A DNA stretch of 64,000 nucleotides from Mactra quadrangularis. Lineage: Eukaryota > Mollusca > Bivalvia > Venerida > Mactridae. How positions within the stretch are numbered: the first letter of the stretch is position 1; the number at the start of each line of letters is the position of its first letter. The position numbers and the translations under genes were made by a program. The stretch spans positions 21,696,162 through 21,760,161 of the forward strand of contig CM046294.1 of NCBI GenBank assembly GCA_025267735.1. The letters are read 5' to 3'. Positions 24,801 through 39,800 of the stretch are shown here, piece after piece. Below the pieces are notes generated by a model. That model was not told the origin of the DNA and searched no databases. It saw nothing but the letters and a program-made list of their open reading frames with translations.

Positions 24801-27800
24801 TTGACACAAAGTAATCTTTATGATATAGGTATGAATATGGAAGATCGATTGTCGATACAATATTTGGTCCGACATTTCACAAAGATTTCCCCAATGTGCA
24901 ACGGTTAGACGGTGGGGGCTGTCAAGGTGATGGTTTCTTTCCTTCTAAACTTGGTGGTAACAAACGAGAGTATAACATAAAAGGTGTTGATTTAACAATT
25001 GAAGAAGGCGAAGAAGTATGTTCAGCTGCTTTATTATTATTATTTTTTATGAGACGTGAATTTTACCATTTAAACACACTGTTTTTAGATACAAAAATTT
25101 GCATGATACCGTGTTTATCATATTATATAATCAATAACATATTATATCGTTAGGAAGGCTATATTATTATCATTAGGTATTATTCAAGTATTGTGTCTAA
25201 AGTTTGATCTCGATCTGACCTTTATGCCTGAATATTCATAACATTGAATACGAATGTAGTATTATTGTTCGTTACCGATATCGGAGTATATCGTCAAATG
25301 TAATCATTAGACAGGGATTGATTTTAATAATTTTATATATTAAAGTGTACAATGAGAGCCTATTACACCTTGCTCGAGTGATGAAATTCAACACATACAC
25401 ATACTTCTTTTTACAGTCGCTGTAAATCGATTGCTTATTTTAAATACGCAACTTGCCGAAGTGTAGAATAGGCGTGACACTGATTTTCGTCGGGATATGT
25501 GTAGATAATTATTAAATGCAAATATGGAAAGTCAGATCAAACTTTAGGCACATTATACAGAGTTGCAATACTTATGAGTTTATGTCACATTGTAACAACA
25601 TTTTAAAGATGTCAATGACATGTTAATATACAAAATACTCTTGCATTATATAAAATTGGTTTTACTCTTAAGCTCTACAATACATTTAGTCTTATATAAA
25701 TACTATCTGTTCACATTCAGATTGTTGCACCACTAACTGGTAAAGTGATGCTAAGTGATGAACCAAATGAAATCATTATTGATGAGGTTGAGAAACTACC
25801 ACCAGGATCCAAGTTGTATATAACTAACATAGAACCTTTAGTAGGAATAATGCATCCAAATGATGATAGCTACGAAGATTACATGGTAAATTGTTAATCC
25901 ATTTTGCAAATACATGATATCAGATTAATTCAAATAGCATTTTTTATTTTCATATTTTGTAAAATGTTGTATAAAGTACTGTGTATAATGCTGGTTACAA
26001 TTGAAACTTGTTTTATGTACTCGTGTATAAACTAACACAATTTATTATCTTCGGTCGTTTAGTATTAGACTCTAAAATATTCTTGTTTCCAAATACATTG
26101 ATATGTATCCTTTTACTTAATTTATTTGTAAAATGTAACATGCATCAGTCGGACTGCAATCATGCTGAAATCATCTTATAAAATAGTGTATGACTAAGGT
26201 TATTTAAATAACAAGAAAAAAACTAATATGAGCAAAAATATCGCCTACAAAAAGTAGATTGTTTAGCATAAAGTCCTTTATGCGTTGACAATAAATTGGG
26301 TGTATGCTCCTGACACACGCTGGTATACAAAAGTAAGGAGAACTTTATACAAAAAGATACACAATACAAAAATGATACACAATACTAAATATTGCTCCAT
26401 CTGTAGCTTTGCTATGAGTTAGTTTTTTATTAGTTTTATCTGTTAGTAATATCATTTGTTGTTCAGATTTCCGCTGGAGACGTTATTGGCACAGCTCTCA
26501 GATCTCAATGTGTTGGTTTTGATCATATACATGTTGCGATTACTAAGAATGGTGGAATAATTAATCCAAGTAAATACTTGGCAAAACCACCCATAACTAT
26601 CCCTGAATGGAAACAAATCTGTGATGACAAAAAACTTGTTTTTATGGTAAGAATTTATATGGATTTAAACATTATTAGCATTTAGTCAAGATAATGGGTT
26701 CCATCAAGTGCTAGAAAGCTTGTTAATACGTGTATGATGTGAGCAATGTACACACATTTGAATATTCTTTAACAAATTTATTCTGTTTCCTTCGAGAAAG
26801 TAAACGTATATGTGTATGATGCAAGTACAAGAAGCAGTAGCAAAGTCTCAATCAAAATGCATTTGAGATTTACATCAGAATTGTTGTTTATGAAATATAC
26901 TTTGTAACTTAAATTTTAGATTGTATAAATTTTTATTGGTTTCTCAAAGTAATGACTAGAGCGAAAACATATCATGTAAACATTTTTTTAATTCAAAACA
27001 TTAATTTGATTGGGAGATTTTAATCGATTATTTTCTTATAATATGGATGTTAAAATAGCCATTTTTATAATAGTAAAAGAAATTGTTGCAAGGAACATAA
27101 AATTATGAGTATGCTAATACTTTACTTATGTAGAATAAAGTTATTAAAAATGGACCGTTAGTTGGCTTAGGAGGTAGAGATGAAGAAAATAAAACAGTTG
27201 AAGTACCAACTGAATCACCACCAGAAAATGTAGATGAAGCAGAGAAACCAGGAACTGATGTGGAGGAATTAGCTTGTTAGTATATATAACGTATCATTGT
27301 ATAAATATTAAAGGTATTATACAAGTAAAACATGTTACATATTTCCATATATGCTCATATTATTATATGAAAATATGTAAAATGTTATATAATGCCTTAA
27401 AATGTGTTTTTGATATATATGTGTTATGCAAATGTATGTTAAAAAATCTAAATAAATAAGAAGTTGATATCATTTGAATATACTATTGTAATACTGTTAA
27501 ATTATTTACAATGAAGTTAGAAAGCCACATGTATATGACTTTGTGTATGAGTAAAATACTTTTCGGTGAACATGATTTTAGATGAATATTTGTGTTTATG
27601 CGTCGCTTAGTTCATACAACGCTCGATAACACGTGTGTGTGCAATTTATCACAGTCACATGTTGGTGTTGTTTGAGCAATCGGGAATGATTGATATTTGC
27701 AAGACAATGTTTTACTAAACCGCATCTTAAAGGCTTATCTTTATGGAAGTATTTGTTTAGCATTTCTCTGATGTATAACACCCTATGTTGTAAACTAATT

Positions 27801-30800
27801 TGCCATTAACTTTTAGTTACGATGCTCCTTATCGCATAAATATTTGATAGCAATAGACCTCTGTAATGATACAAATTATTCTTTCAGCTGACTCCAGTGG
27901 CGTTTATTCTAAAATTGGAGGGACAGAGCGCCCCAAGGAACCACACGTACCAGGCAACATGACGAAACTAGGTAATAAATGCATTGTATTGATCTTTTAA
28001 ATGAGTTCGTGGAATGATCAAGAATTATTCAAAAATATAATAGTGTTTGAACAAGTACATGTCGTCACAAAACGAAAATCCTTAAGCAGAATAGTCATGT
28101 TACTAGTGGTTTTATTGGAAGTTAAGTGCATAATGGAAACTTACAACTCGATTTACTGATTGTTTTATTGCTTAATGTTTTTGACATTCGATTATTTCTA
28201 TTTAGACTATGCGTTTTTTCACAACAAAATACCAATATGACTGATGCCTCCATATTTAGAAATGTTGTTACATTTTAAAGATAGTTTAAAAGTTTATAAA
28301 GTTACATTAGGTCTTACAATTCTCTATCATTCGAAATGAAACCTAATAAAAACTAATATTGTTTTCGGCTGGTACCTATTTGGTATATACATTTTGTAGT
28401 TTTTAAACCACATAAAGCCGCCCGGCAAACTTAGTTGGTAGCACGCAAGTCTGATCGAGGGGTCGTGGGTTCGATTCCCCGACGGGGCATACTTTCTTGG
28501 AGCTTAGTCATGAAATTATTTCTACGGCCATTTTCCCTCCTACCAATGATTTTTAATTATGTAGGACAGTTGTCAGTCACTGACGAAAAATTTGCGCGTG
28601 GTATTTGGTAAACAGCTAAATCCAGAGATTTAGCCTTTCCATGAGGAGTAAGTAGGTTGACTGACCGCCGTTATATGACCTATACAATGTGTTGCTACGG
28701 CGTTAAACCCAACAAACAAACACAAACCATATCATATACGTATAACAAACCGTACAGAATATTATGAATAATAATCTGAGAAAGTGTTTGTGTAGATGTA
28801 CGTATTCAAGTACCTAAATGTATATTACTAGTGTCTGCTGCCAGAGAATTAGATGTTATTTAGGTCTCTGCTGCTGTTGTAAATTATAATACATGTTTAT
28901 CATTAAAGGGGCAACATTAAAGGATATGATGGACAATATCAAAGCCTTCCTCAAGAGATTTTCTATTAAAAGAATGAAAATGGGGGACATCATCCAATTT
29001 CTTGATGACTTTGGTTTTGACGATACCAAGATCAAGATGGCAGAATTAATAAAAACAGTCAAGGTTTGATAGTTTTTAAAACTTTCCAGCAATTTAAATT
29101 GGACTTTGATATTTTATTTCTACTTTTGATACATCTTAAATCATTTTGGTTTACTACCAAAATCAAAATTATGGTGTTAGCTAAATTTTATACAACTTGT
29201 ATTGTTAATTAAGTAACTTAATACAATTCTTTAAGTAATGCTATTATCAAAGCCAACATCAACAAGTAACGCCAGCTGTAGGTCCAGTGGACTTCTCACC
29301 ATACACATTCGAATATTTCTCATGATGATCATTCCCGTTTATCGTTGATTTTTGTAATAGTAACATTTTTGAATTACATTGTAAAATTGAATTACAAACG
29401 ATATTGCGATTTTTACTGCAACATTTATGAGAACAAAATCTCTGATATACAACGAATAAGGAAAATAGTTAGGTACGCTTTCAACAGTGTGTTCGTTATA
29501 TATGTATATTTTTAGGGGGGATGCGGAACTTCGATCTAGGGATGTGTGATGTGTACTATTTATTTTTTTTGTCGCATACGCATAGAGCGTAAACTTGTTA
29601 ATGAAGCTGACGTTACTTATTATTCAATATTAGTGTTTTTTTATTAAGAATTAAACATTGAATTTTCTATATATACGTTTTGACTCTTGATAAAAACTAT
29701 TTATTGAAGGAGTTGATTTTAATTGGCGCCAATAGCTGAATTGTTTTTGGCGAATTTTTTGTTAACGGAAATTTCATTCATAAATTTTCTCAATGAATTA
29801 AATGTACCCCTTCACTCCTCTAATTGTAGTACTTTAACTTCATTATATGATATTTCCGGCGACAGTATAGAACTGTTGCACTTAGCTTGTTTGACTAACA
29901 AAATCACAGTCAAAATCCGTTGAAATAGTTACGACTGATGTGTCGCTCTATCTAAACAATCATATTTAATCTTTGTAGGATATGATCGATAACAAACCAT
30001 GCATCGCTCCTTCTCAGATGTCAGAGGATGAGTTAAAGACTGAACTACAAAATCGAGGAAAGTCTCCTACGGGCAGTAAAGAAGAAATGATTGAACAATT
30101 GACAACTTTAGACAATAGTAAAATCATTTTTCTATTTAGTGACACACATGCTTAATATGTGCTACACTGAAGTGTTATATTATTTTACCTTAATTCCAGA
30201 TCGATGATCTGTTTATAATCTGCCTGAAAGGCCATGAATGATCATTATACGAATTAAATGAAACTTTGTCATTGTGTGATTATTTGAACGTTTTAATAAC
30301 TACTGAGGTATTTGAAAATTATTTAATATAAAACAATAAATGATATCAAATTATTATTTCGTTAACTACAAATGATTGTGAGAATTGGCTTGTCATATCG
30401 TGTTATTGTTATTATGAAGACATACACTATCTTGCCAATTGTCAGTACATTATTTCATCAATAGTCATCAATATATGTTTTTATTGAGCTTAAAATTTGT
30501 ATCTTATATACCTCACTGAACATGGAAGGATTTACTTTTTTAGGTTGCCCATGGCTCACATTTAAATTGCCGAGCAATAAATTAGTATATTGCACCGTCG
30601 ATGACAAATGCCTTGGTATTGAATGCTGTCTTACTGTTGAACTGTTTGATCTTATAAGAAAGACGTTCAAAGCTTTTGTACGATTCGATAAAGATGCCAC
30701 ACCTCCTACAATTGTGTTTGGTTTTGAAGATTGGAAAAAAGAGATTAAGTTAGAATTTTTAGGTATTTATCTTTTTGTAATAATGTTATTTATAAAAGAT

Positions 30801-33800
30801 TTAATTCTTAATCTACTTGTTCTTTGTACACATATTTCATTGTAAATGAGAACTTTTGTTTGTACCACATCGTTAACCCCCAAAAAAAGAAAAATTGTTA
30901 AAGTCTGTTCAACTAGGCAATTTGATTTGTAGTTGTGATAATATAGTTTACAGTTGTCTACATGCCGAGCAAATCGACACTTAAATAGACCAAAATCCGC
31001 TGAAACATAAAAATATAGTAAATGCTTTATTGTATAATATTATCTGAATTATAATCGGTATTTAATAATGGTTTTGATATGTGTATTTTTGTATCTGATC
31101 TGCTGTCCCAATGTGCATTTTTTAAGATTCGACATACAATAAAAATATAAATATATGCATAATTATTATGTAAGTACATAGAAACTCTTTGTGTAAAATT
31201 GTTTCAGACAATAATTAATGTGATTCTATTTTATTGTTTGATATTTAGGTGGTGAGGAGTTAACTGACATATTAAAATCTGGTATAAAATTTGACTCTTT
31301 AGGCGGGTATGAAATTGTTTTAAGGTAAGGTCATTGAATTTATTATTCTCATGAATTATTTGTTTTACTTGTTCTGTGTTTTCGGATAAACTTTAACCCT
31401 TTAGATATGTCCCACCAAATGAATCTACTGACTCTTGAATGTAGAAACAAATTATCGTAAGCATTAACATTGTGACATTTTTCAAGCTAGTTATTTTACA
31501 ATCAATGATTACGGACTCTGAACCTCACATTAGAATTTTATAATTATATTTATACTTTCTTTTAAAGCATTCAAAAAGACATGTACTTCAGGACCAGTCG
31601 TAAGCACCCCCCCTTATTTACACAACACTTAATTCAATGTAATTACTAGTTACCTGTATTCTCTTTATTATCAACAGACTAATACGTCTGACTCTATTTT
31701 GTAGTGATTTTTTAAGAAGAAAACTTGTCTTATTAGTTAATACACATGCAATACAATGAAAGTTTTGGTTGAGTTTTCAAGTTTGACTTGCTTGAAATCA
31801 TCACTAGGCACAGCTTCTGGTAATTGCCTGATGTCAACTTCCCTTAGGATACCAATTTCCGATTTTTTTTAAATGCAAACTTCATTATAAAATCTTCATT
31901 ATGCATTAACAGACAAAATAACTGAAGTAGAATTTATGCAGCTAAAATAACTAAATTATTTTTCTTATTTTTGACAGCATTTGTAATGATTAAACAACAA
32001 TGCATATCTTTCTATGAAAAAAAACAAATCGGAGAGGCTAGTAATGAAACATACCATTATTAGTGCATCAAGTATACAGATTAAGGAACGTGTAATTTAT
32101 AATAATCTATCTTTCACTTTATTTGCAATCTGTCAATACATGCTCATGGAACACAAATCATGTATCATAGTTCTTCAAGGAAAGTTACCTGACTGATATG
32201 TGCCACCTTCTGGACCTGCTTTTGCTTCTTTGAGCATACATTTCTCTTGTTTCAATATAAGTCTACTATGTTTGGCAGATGAAAGAATTAATCTCTTTAA
32301 TCTACATATTTGCTTGTCAATACATTACTTGTAATATTTCTTTGTATAAACACCAGGGGAAAAGCCAACAACATATAATTGCTTAAATTTCAAACCAGCT
32401 AGATCAATGTTGCTTTTAACAAAGCATAAATAGAATAAAATTTACATTGCCTAATCCAACATTGTTCTTAGGTAAAATGATTTTATTGTACTGTTATTGA
32501 CTGACTACAAGGGGTATAAGTATGAAACAACCAGATTAAGCAATGGATAATAATAACACATGTACTTGTCTTGATTGATATATAATAAAATATATAAATT
32601 AACAATGTATAAATACTGGTAATCACTTCATAAATACAGCTAAAATTCTTTTTAAATATGATTAAATACTTTAATCATTTTTTACAAAGCAATGACGAAG
32701 ACAAATGTGATTGGTGACGAATAGTCTGACATTCATAATTCTACTCACTTATATTGTTAAATTGGGTTTGAGGTGTCTTGAGTAAGGAATTGTTAGTTTC
32801 AGATACAACACAAACATTCAATCACTAGTACAAAAAATTGTAAATCGCTTGTAAATAAAACGAAGTCCTGCAATATTTTAGTAAAATCTGTAAAGTGTTT
32901 CCGAAAACAAAATCTGCAAAGAGTTTTCGTACATCTACTTCTGGGGACAAAATAACAATTAAACAGTAAACTAAGTTCTAAACTTAGTATTTGGTCTTTC
33001 TGTGCCTTTAAATTGATGTTTATGGAATACAGGTACTGAAAAAGAAGTTCTGAAAATCAAAATTTATCTAGAACCCTTTAAATAAGATGTGTGCAAAACT
33101 CTTTACATATTGTACTTGTAGCTGTTTACTTGGCAAATCGGTTTCTTACATGATCCAAGTTAAGTGTTTACAGCATAATCAGTTGGCATAGTTAACCTTT
33201 TTTTATTTTCATTAATAATTCTTCACATGGAACACAATTCATGTGATTACAATCACTTTTTTAACGCTTAACATCAAAGTCGACTGTGCCTATCTGTTTT
33301 TTTTATCCGCCAGTTTTCGTTCTTTTTATCCAATCAGGTGGTATTTTTCCATGGTCATGTGATCAGTTACGTGACCTTCCGAGAATGTACGGAATAACAC
33401 GGAAAATTACGAGGTTTCGGAGTCCGTAATCCTTAAGTAAAATGACAAGCATTCCTTAGCTAAAAAGCTAGTTTGCTCAAAATTTAAAAATATGATGACA
33501 TTTGATGAATTTCAAACAGTGCGTTTCTTTAATATTGATAATAATGTTGAAGGTTTATCCATAGTTACTAATTTAGAAAAGTTTGGAGTGAAATTAATGA
33601 TATACAATTGATATACAGGTACAACGTAAAAATTACCATTAAGGAACTGACTATAACACTTGAGGCTGGTATATGCGATGGTTCAGCCATTGAAGATTGT
33701 GTGGAATATTTCTATATCCTCAACAATGCTATATTTCCTTTCAATGGAAGTAAGTCATTTTGTCTAGTTGTAACATACCTGTTGAGTTCTTTAAAGCACC

Positions 33801-36800
33801 GCACAATGCAATTCGGATCTTAATCGTAACAGCTTACATAAATGTTAATGTAAAAATGCGATCTACTTGTGCGTGCAATAATTATCAAGCTTTACTGGTT
33901 TGCTTTTGCAACAATAAATTGGTTTAGTGTGTTGCTGATTCCATAATGTCTTTATGATAATATTGACTTTAAAATTAAGTGTGAGTATCTTTAAATACTT
34001 AAATAACTGTCAGTTTAAAACCATTTATACATATTATATGTTTTACCACATTAAGCTTTTCAAACAATTACAGATTTGTTTTGAAAAATAATTGTTTTCA
34101 GATTTGAGTTTAGAATCAATAAAGGACATTATAATAGATTCAGTTGATGTTAACCAAGGAGTTGAACTACTTCTCGATGAAGCAGTAGACATGTTACTTG
34201 AAGTATTAGGCATACCACCGGTACGTCAAATCTATTGTATGTATTTGTAGAAATCTTAGTAAAACAGTTTTAAAGGGTCCATGTATGCATACTGGTATAA
34301 CATTTGGCTGCGAATAAGGTATAACTATTTCAAACCATTTTACAACTCGTATTTACAGTCATTATAAACAGCTACATCTAAAAGGAATTAGGGGCATTAT
34401 GTTTCTTTTTATGTAGAATGGTGGGCGATTGCTTGTAAAAAAAGTCTACGTCACAAAAACTAACTGTTAAAATACATTTACAAATGTAAAATTAAACTGA
34501 AAAATGCCTTACTACTTAAACAATTATATCTCTTTCTATCAGGATTTAATCGGCAATAGTCCACCATGCCCATTGGTTGATAATTTGGAAGATGGTGAAC
34601 TTAAACAGTTTCTCGAAGATAACGGAATACAGACAGATGATGATTTATCTCGCAGCCAACTTGAACAACTTTACATTGATAAACAATTATGTGAGTGTCC
34701 TCTTTTTATTGTCATCAAACGAGACTAGCAATTAGCACCTTTGTTTTTTATTTAATTCACCAAAACAGATTACTTATCAATACTCAATAGTGAACTAAAA
34801 TACTGGTTTCTATGACAATACCTGTGCGCACCAAGGGAATAAAATTAACACCACCAGCAACAGCAACCTTTATTGCTCTAAACATTAACAACATGTTTAT
34901 GGCAAAAATGCTATCCTATCACTATAAAGCTTCCTTACGTGAAAATCAATACATTAAACTAAAACAAACTACTTTAGTCTTTGGTTTGTCAAGTTAAAAG
35001 TGGGAGGGGAGGTAACTGAGCGAAATGCGTTTTTGTTTATTAAGGATGTACATCATTACAATGTGACCTGGCAGAGAACAAGAAGACTTAACATAAATTA
35101 CAATATGGCAACTGGTCAAAAATTATAAGAATCAAGATGATTGTTGTATTTGTTTATTTTGTAAAATTCTGATTTTTTTTCAAAGCGTTTTTTGTATGAA
35201 CAAAGATACTCCTAGGTGCCGATACCTTAGGACATGCGCAAAAAATGGCAGTCATTTTTTATTCGAATGTTGAAATCGTGACTTCTGTAAATATTACATC
35301 TTTCCTAAGTGTGAAGTTTTAATTACTGTTTGAAACTTTGTCCCAGTTATTTAACACATTTTATCTTTTTATTTCAGCATGTTCTATTCTTGGAAAAGAC
35401 ATAGCATTGCCATATTTAGAGAGTCTAAATAAGTTTTTCTTCTACAATATATCTGACGATTGTATGAGAATAGATGCATGTGTTCAATTAACTATGAACA
35501 ATCCTTTCTCTGACGATGATTTTAAAAAGTCTTTCAATGCTTATGTGGAACTAGATGCTTGTAATTATGTGTTGAAAATGGGTTTTGAAAAAATGAAGAA
35601 AGCCATTTTTCTTTTTGAATACAACTGGGGTAATTTATTACTTAAATTCTTATTTCCGATTTGCTTTCAGCTTTCAAACCACAAATTTATGCTTTTTAGT
35701 TCGATAATGTACTATGAGAGCCAGTCAATATTCTGCCTAGGGCAAACTTTTAAACAACTTTTTCATTTAAACTTGTATTTCTATATCCTTGTATCATTTA
35801 TCTACAGTCACTTTTCTTACGTTCAAACAAGTGTCTTACACATCCGAAAACAGATAACAATTAGATTACTATTTACCTGACAAATCACGTAGGATGTAGA
35901 TATAACAATAGTTCAATGTTTTACCTTCAGGAACCACCGAAAAAGTACATTTGGCGGACAACGTATACCTTACGTAAGTTTAATGAAATATAATCTGAAC
36001 TTTGTATCCATCTTATACTTTAGAAGCTACTTATTCGATTTTAGCTTTGTTTATTTATCGAAACTGAAATTATCTTTGTTGTATTATCGATTGATACGAG
36101 TATGTTGTGCTTGGTATGGATTTGTTTGTTACCAACTTATGATCATTCACTGTTTATTAAGGTGCTTCATGTTCAAAAGAGGTTCGGTTTGCCGTACAAA
36201 TTGTTATTATAGTTTATACTGTGACATTAAGCATAACTGTATGTTGTTTTCAGATTTCGTGTGGATAAAAATGATGATAAAAAAGTATTTGAAATTGATA
36301 TGGGTGTAAAATGCAATGTCATCGATAATAATAAACTAATAGATAATCTAGAAATTCCTATACCTGTATGTAATTCAAATTTTACACTAGAAGGTAAATA
36401 TGTTGTATAAAATTATGTTATATCTAGCATACAATCATTTTAAATATGATACTGTAGGTGACCGATTCTAACACAAATGCATTTACTAAAAAATATATGT
36501 TCTAGTAAAATTTGCATTTCTACCATAACTTGCAACCAAGAAAACTGTTTTCTTTATAATCTTGAAATTAAATGCAATTTTACAGATTCAAAATGACAAA
36601 TTTACTATTTTCTTTGATTTTTTATGTTTAAAGGTTCCCTCCAACTCTCTTTAAGAGAGCTGGAAAACGTCATAACATTTTCTCTGTATTGTAAATATAT
36701 TGTTGGAACGAAGGTAAAATTAATTTAATGTGTCTGAACGAATTTAATAAGACATTTTGTTTCAATTATTTATATTTGTACTTATGATAACTGTCAATGT

Positions 36801-39800
36801 CAGCCAAATAACAAAATTATCGTCAATTAGATATATGTAACTTGTTTTGCTTTAAGGATTTTAAGGCATTTATTAGTACTTTTAAAACAAAACAAAAACA
36901 CATCCCTTTAAGATTCTAACGTGAAACGCTTGTAGCCCAACCTTATTGCTAATTTATTCTACTGAGTGTTTTTATTTACACTCAATCTACTCTGACTTTA
37001 CAGCTTTACTTGACGTTTTGATAGGTTAACTGATATGAATTATGAAAATATTATGCATTAAAATGTAAATAATCTATCCATCTTAACACTTTGAATATCA
37101 ATAAAGGTAATCTCAAAGAAATTGCAAAATCATTGGGAGGACAAATTAATCTACAAGTATTCGATCTTCTGATAGAAAAACTTGGCCTAAACAAAGTGAT
37201 ATCAACTGATGTATGTACAGTACCAGCTCGTCCATCAGGTATTTCTTATTATTTTGCTTTTGTTTCTCACTTCATTGTTGTAGATATGATATGTTAACAT
37301 GTCTCACTGCTGATTATATATTTGTAGTACTCGATTTCAATATAATCAACAATATTTCGTTATGAACATCAACACCATTTTCGCTGTCCTATTGATTAAA
37401 TAATACTCTGTATTTTTTCTCCATTTAAATGGATATTAAATAGAGAAAAATAACAGAGTGTAGACTTTTATTGTATCCATCTGGATACTGTTCTTGGAGA
37501 TTAAATAATACTTTATATTGTTTGTCAACAAGAGTGAATGTGTTGAAACACGCTTTATCTCTATAATTAACAAAAAAATAAACGTTTATTTCAGATTGTC
37601 CCGAATCAATGAATATCACAAACCTTATACCAGAGGAAATGAGAAATATATTCAGATGTGAATTGACTGATAATTGTTTTGGAGTCATTTGCTGTGTTGA
37701 CGTCAGCTTCACCATTCCATTGTCCAACATTCTGATGAGTATATCAATACCAATGTCGATGACAATTGATCCATGCAAATTTTCTGTTAGCTTTAGCATT
37801 GGGGATTTTAGCTACAATGACCAACTGCTTTCTTATCAATGGGGTATGCTACCTTTTTCTATAATTAAGAATGCATATAAGTTGTTTTTCCCTTCACTTT
37901 TTACAAGAACATTCTTTACTTAACAATAACCTCCTGTTCTTTGATCTTCTTTATTATAATTTGCTTTCTGAACACTTTTGCTTTTTACATAATGTGCTAT
38001 ATGTGTATTATAAGTAATTATGCTATTGATATGGTCAATGAACTTATGTAAGATTAATGCAGTGTTCATGATCTTTTTTCAGGGACACAAAGTGGGATTT
38101 CCTTTGCAAAAGGACTCGTAGATGTCCAGTTAGTATAATTGTTCATGTTTAATTATTACAAAATATACTGATGTTAGATTCATTTCAAGTCATTAGATAT
38201 ATTTGTGCCCAGGGTTTTATTTTTGTTCCGTGTCATAAACAAAACTGGCCGTTTGTCCAACCCTGATTTACTGGAGAAGTTTAGACGAGAAGTTTATCGA
38301 CCTGAAGTATCAAACATAGTTTTGATATTAGTTGGTGTAAAACTATACATTTTTAACACTATTACAAAATTTAAATTTGCTCTAACATACTCAGTTCTTG
38401 ATAATGATATTTTAGATAACTAATTATACATGTTGCAACAGTAGTCCAGTGGTGGGACGAGCGCTTAGTGATCGATAGGTCTTGCGTTTGAATCCCACTG
38501 GGAGCATGAAATTTACCTGCAATTGCTTCACTTCACCCAGGTGTAAATGGGTACCTGTTAGGGTCATGCACTGTATACTGTGGCTGCAATCTACGCCGTG
38601 TGTTAACAGTTGGTGTGTTATTCGATGATCTGGGAAGTTAATGTCAAGAGTCGACTTAATAGTTATACCATAAAGTAGACTTCAAAACCCTTGCATTAAC
38701 TTTAACTTTAATTTACAGATTTATGTTGGATAGTTATGAAGATGGTTTTATTGTTGATTTAAAAGTTGATACATGTATACCTATCGATGATGAAAGTTTC
38801 TGTATACCACCTGATGGTATACATCTACTCGACAACGAACATATTCCTGCATGTGATTTAGGAGCGTGGACAGATATTGGAAGTAAGTCAGTAACGACAG
38901 TAACATAAATTAATCTTCACGTGTCTTGTATAGCATGAATACAATTGATAAATTTTTAATTAGTATTCCTAATGTAAATAGAAAGAAATCATCTCAGTAG
39001 CAATAAAAACAAATACAAATTTGTATGTAAATGTGATATTACTTTTCATTACTTTGCATCATAGTCTTCAACTCCCTTGTGTTTTCGACGACATAAATAT
39101 CATGTATCCAGATGGCTGCTAACATGTTTTAGAAAGTTTGATAGTATATAAAACATATATATTACTTTATTTTAGATTTTTCATTAGATGAATGGCTTAA
39201 GGAAAAAGGTTCCGAAGTTGCTGGTGATTTGGAGAATGGTTTACAGCAAGCCGGCCAGGAAGCACTGTTTAAACTATTGGGAATTGACAAGTTTCTGCTT
39301 TCTACTCCGTGCGATCGAACTCGTTTACCGTATAGTCCTGAATCAAACGGATGGAATAACCGTACGTATGATTATGATTTATCTTGTAGTGACTTGACGT
39401 TCAGTAATATAAAGGCAGTAGCGATGAGATACTGTTCACGACAAATTGCGCGTACTTTTACACATGATATTTATCATCCTCAATCCTTATGCTTTGTTAG
39501 ACATTTTTTTAGGTGCAAAGGTGACAGATATATTATTTTCTAATGATCAAAGTCATAGTGGATATGTTGTATATTTTGTTCAATCAAATATAAAACTTAA
39601 ATGTTTCCTTGAAACAAGGACACTGTTGCAATACTAAATATTCTGAGGTGTAATTGTTATAGGTGGTGTAAAAATGTTTTTGTTAACTAATCAACAGTTT
39701 AATCATGTAAGAATATATGTGTTATGTAAGAAACAGCTTAATCATGTAAGAATATATGTGTTATGTATGAACCAGCTTAATCATGTAAGAATTGTCTTGT

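Noticed and set aside
24829..26646. Bacterial contamination or recent transfer of an M23 peptidase gene
   Set aside because: The domain is split by two phase-0 introns, joined in frame to flanking animal-type exons, and looks like animal LECT2 as much as bacterial M23.
27596..27781. 61-codon - strand frame in intron 25
   Set aside because: It has no recognised motif and sits between two firmly phased exons; chance or unidentified repeat sequence is more likely.
28416..28490. Functional tRNA gene
   Set aside because: A and B boxes are present, but the sequence continues directly into a SINE body shared by other copies, and the acceptor stem does not pair.
35338..35880. 180-codon open frame
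   Set aside because: Only 35378-35629 is the B exon of unit 2. The rest is read-through into the intron after the 'tgg g|gtaatt' donor, as in every other unit.
37425..37799. 124-codon - strand frame
   Set aside because: It is antisense to the B exon of unit 3 and has no independent coding character.
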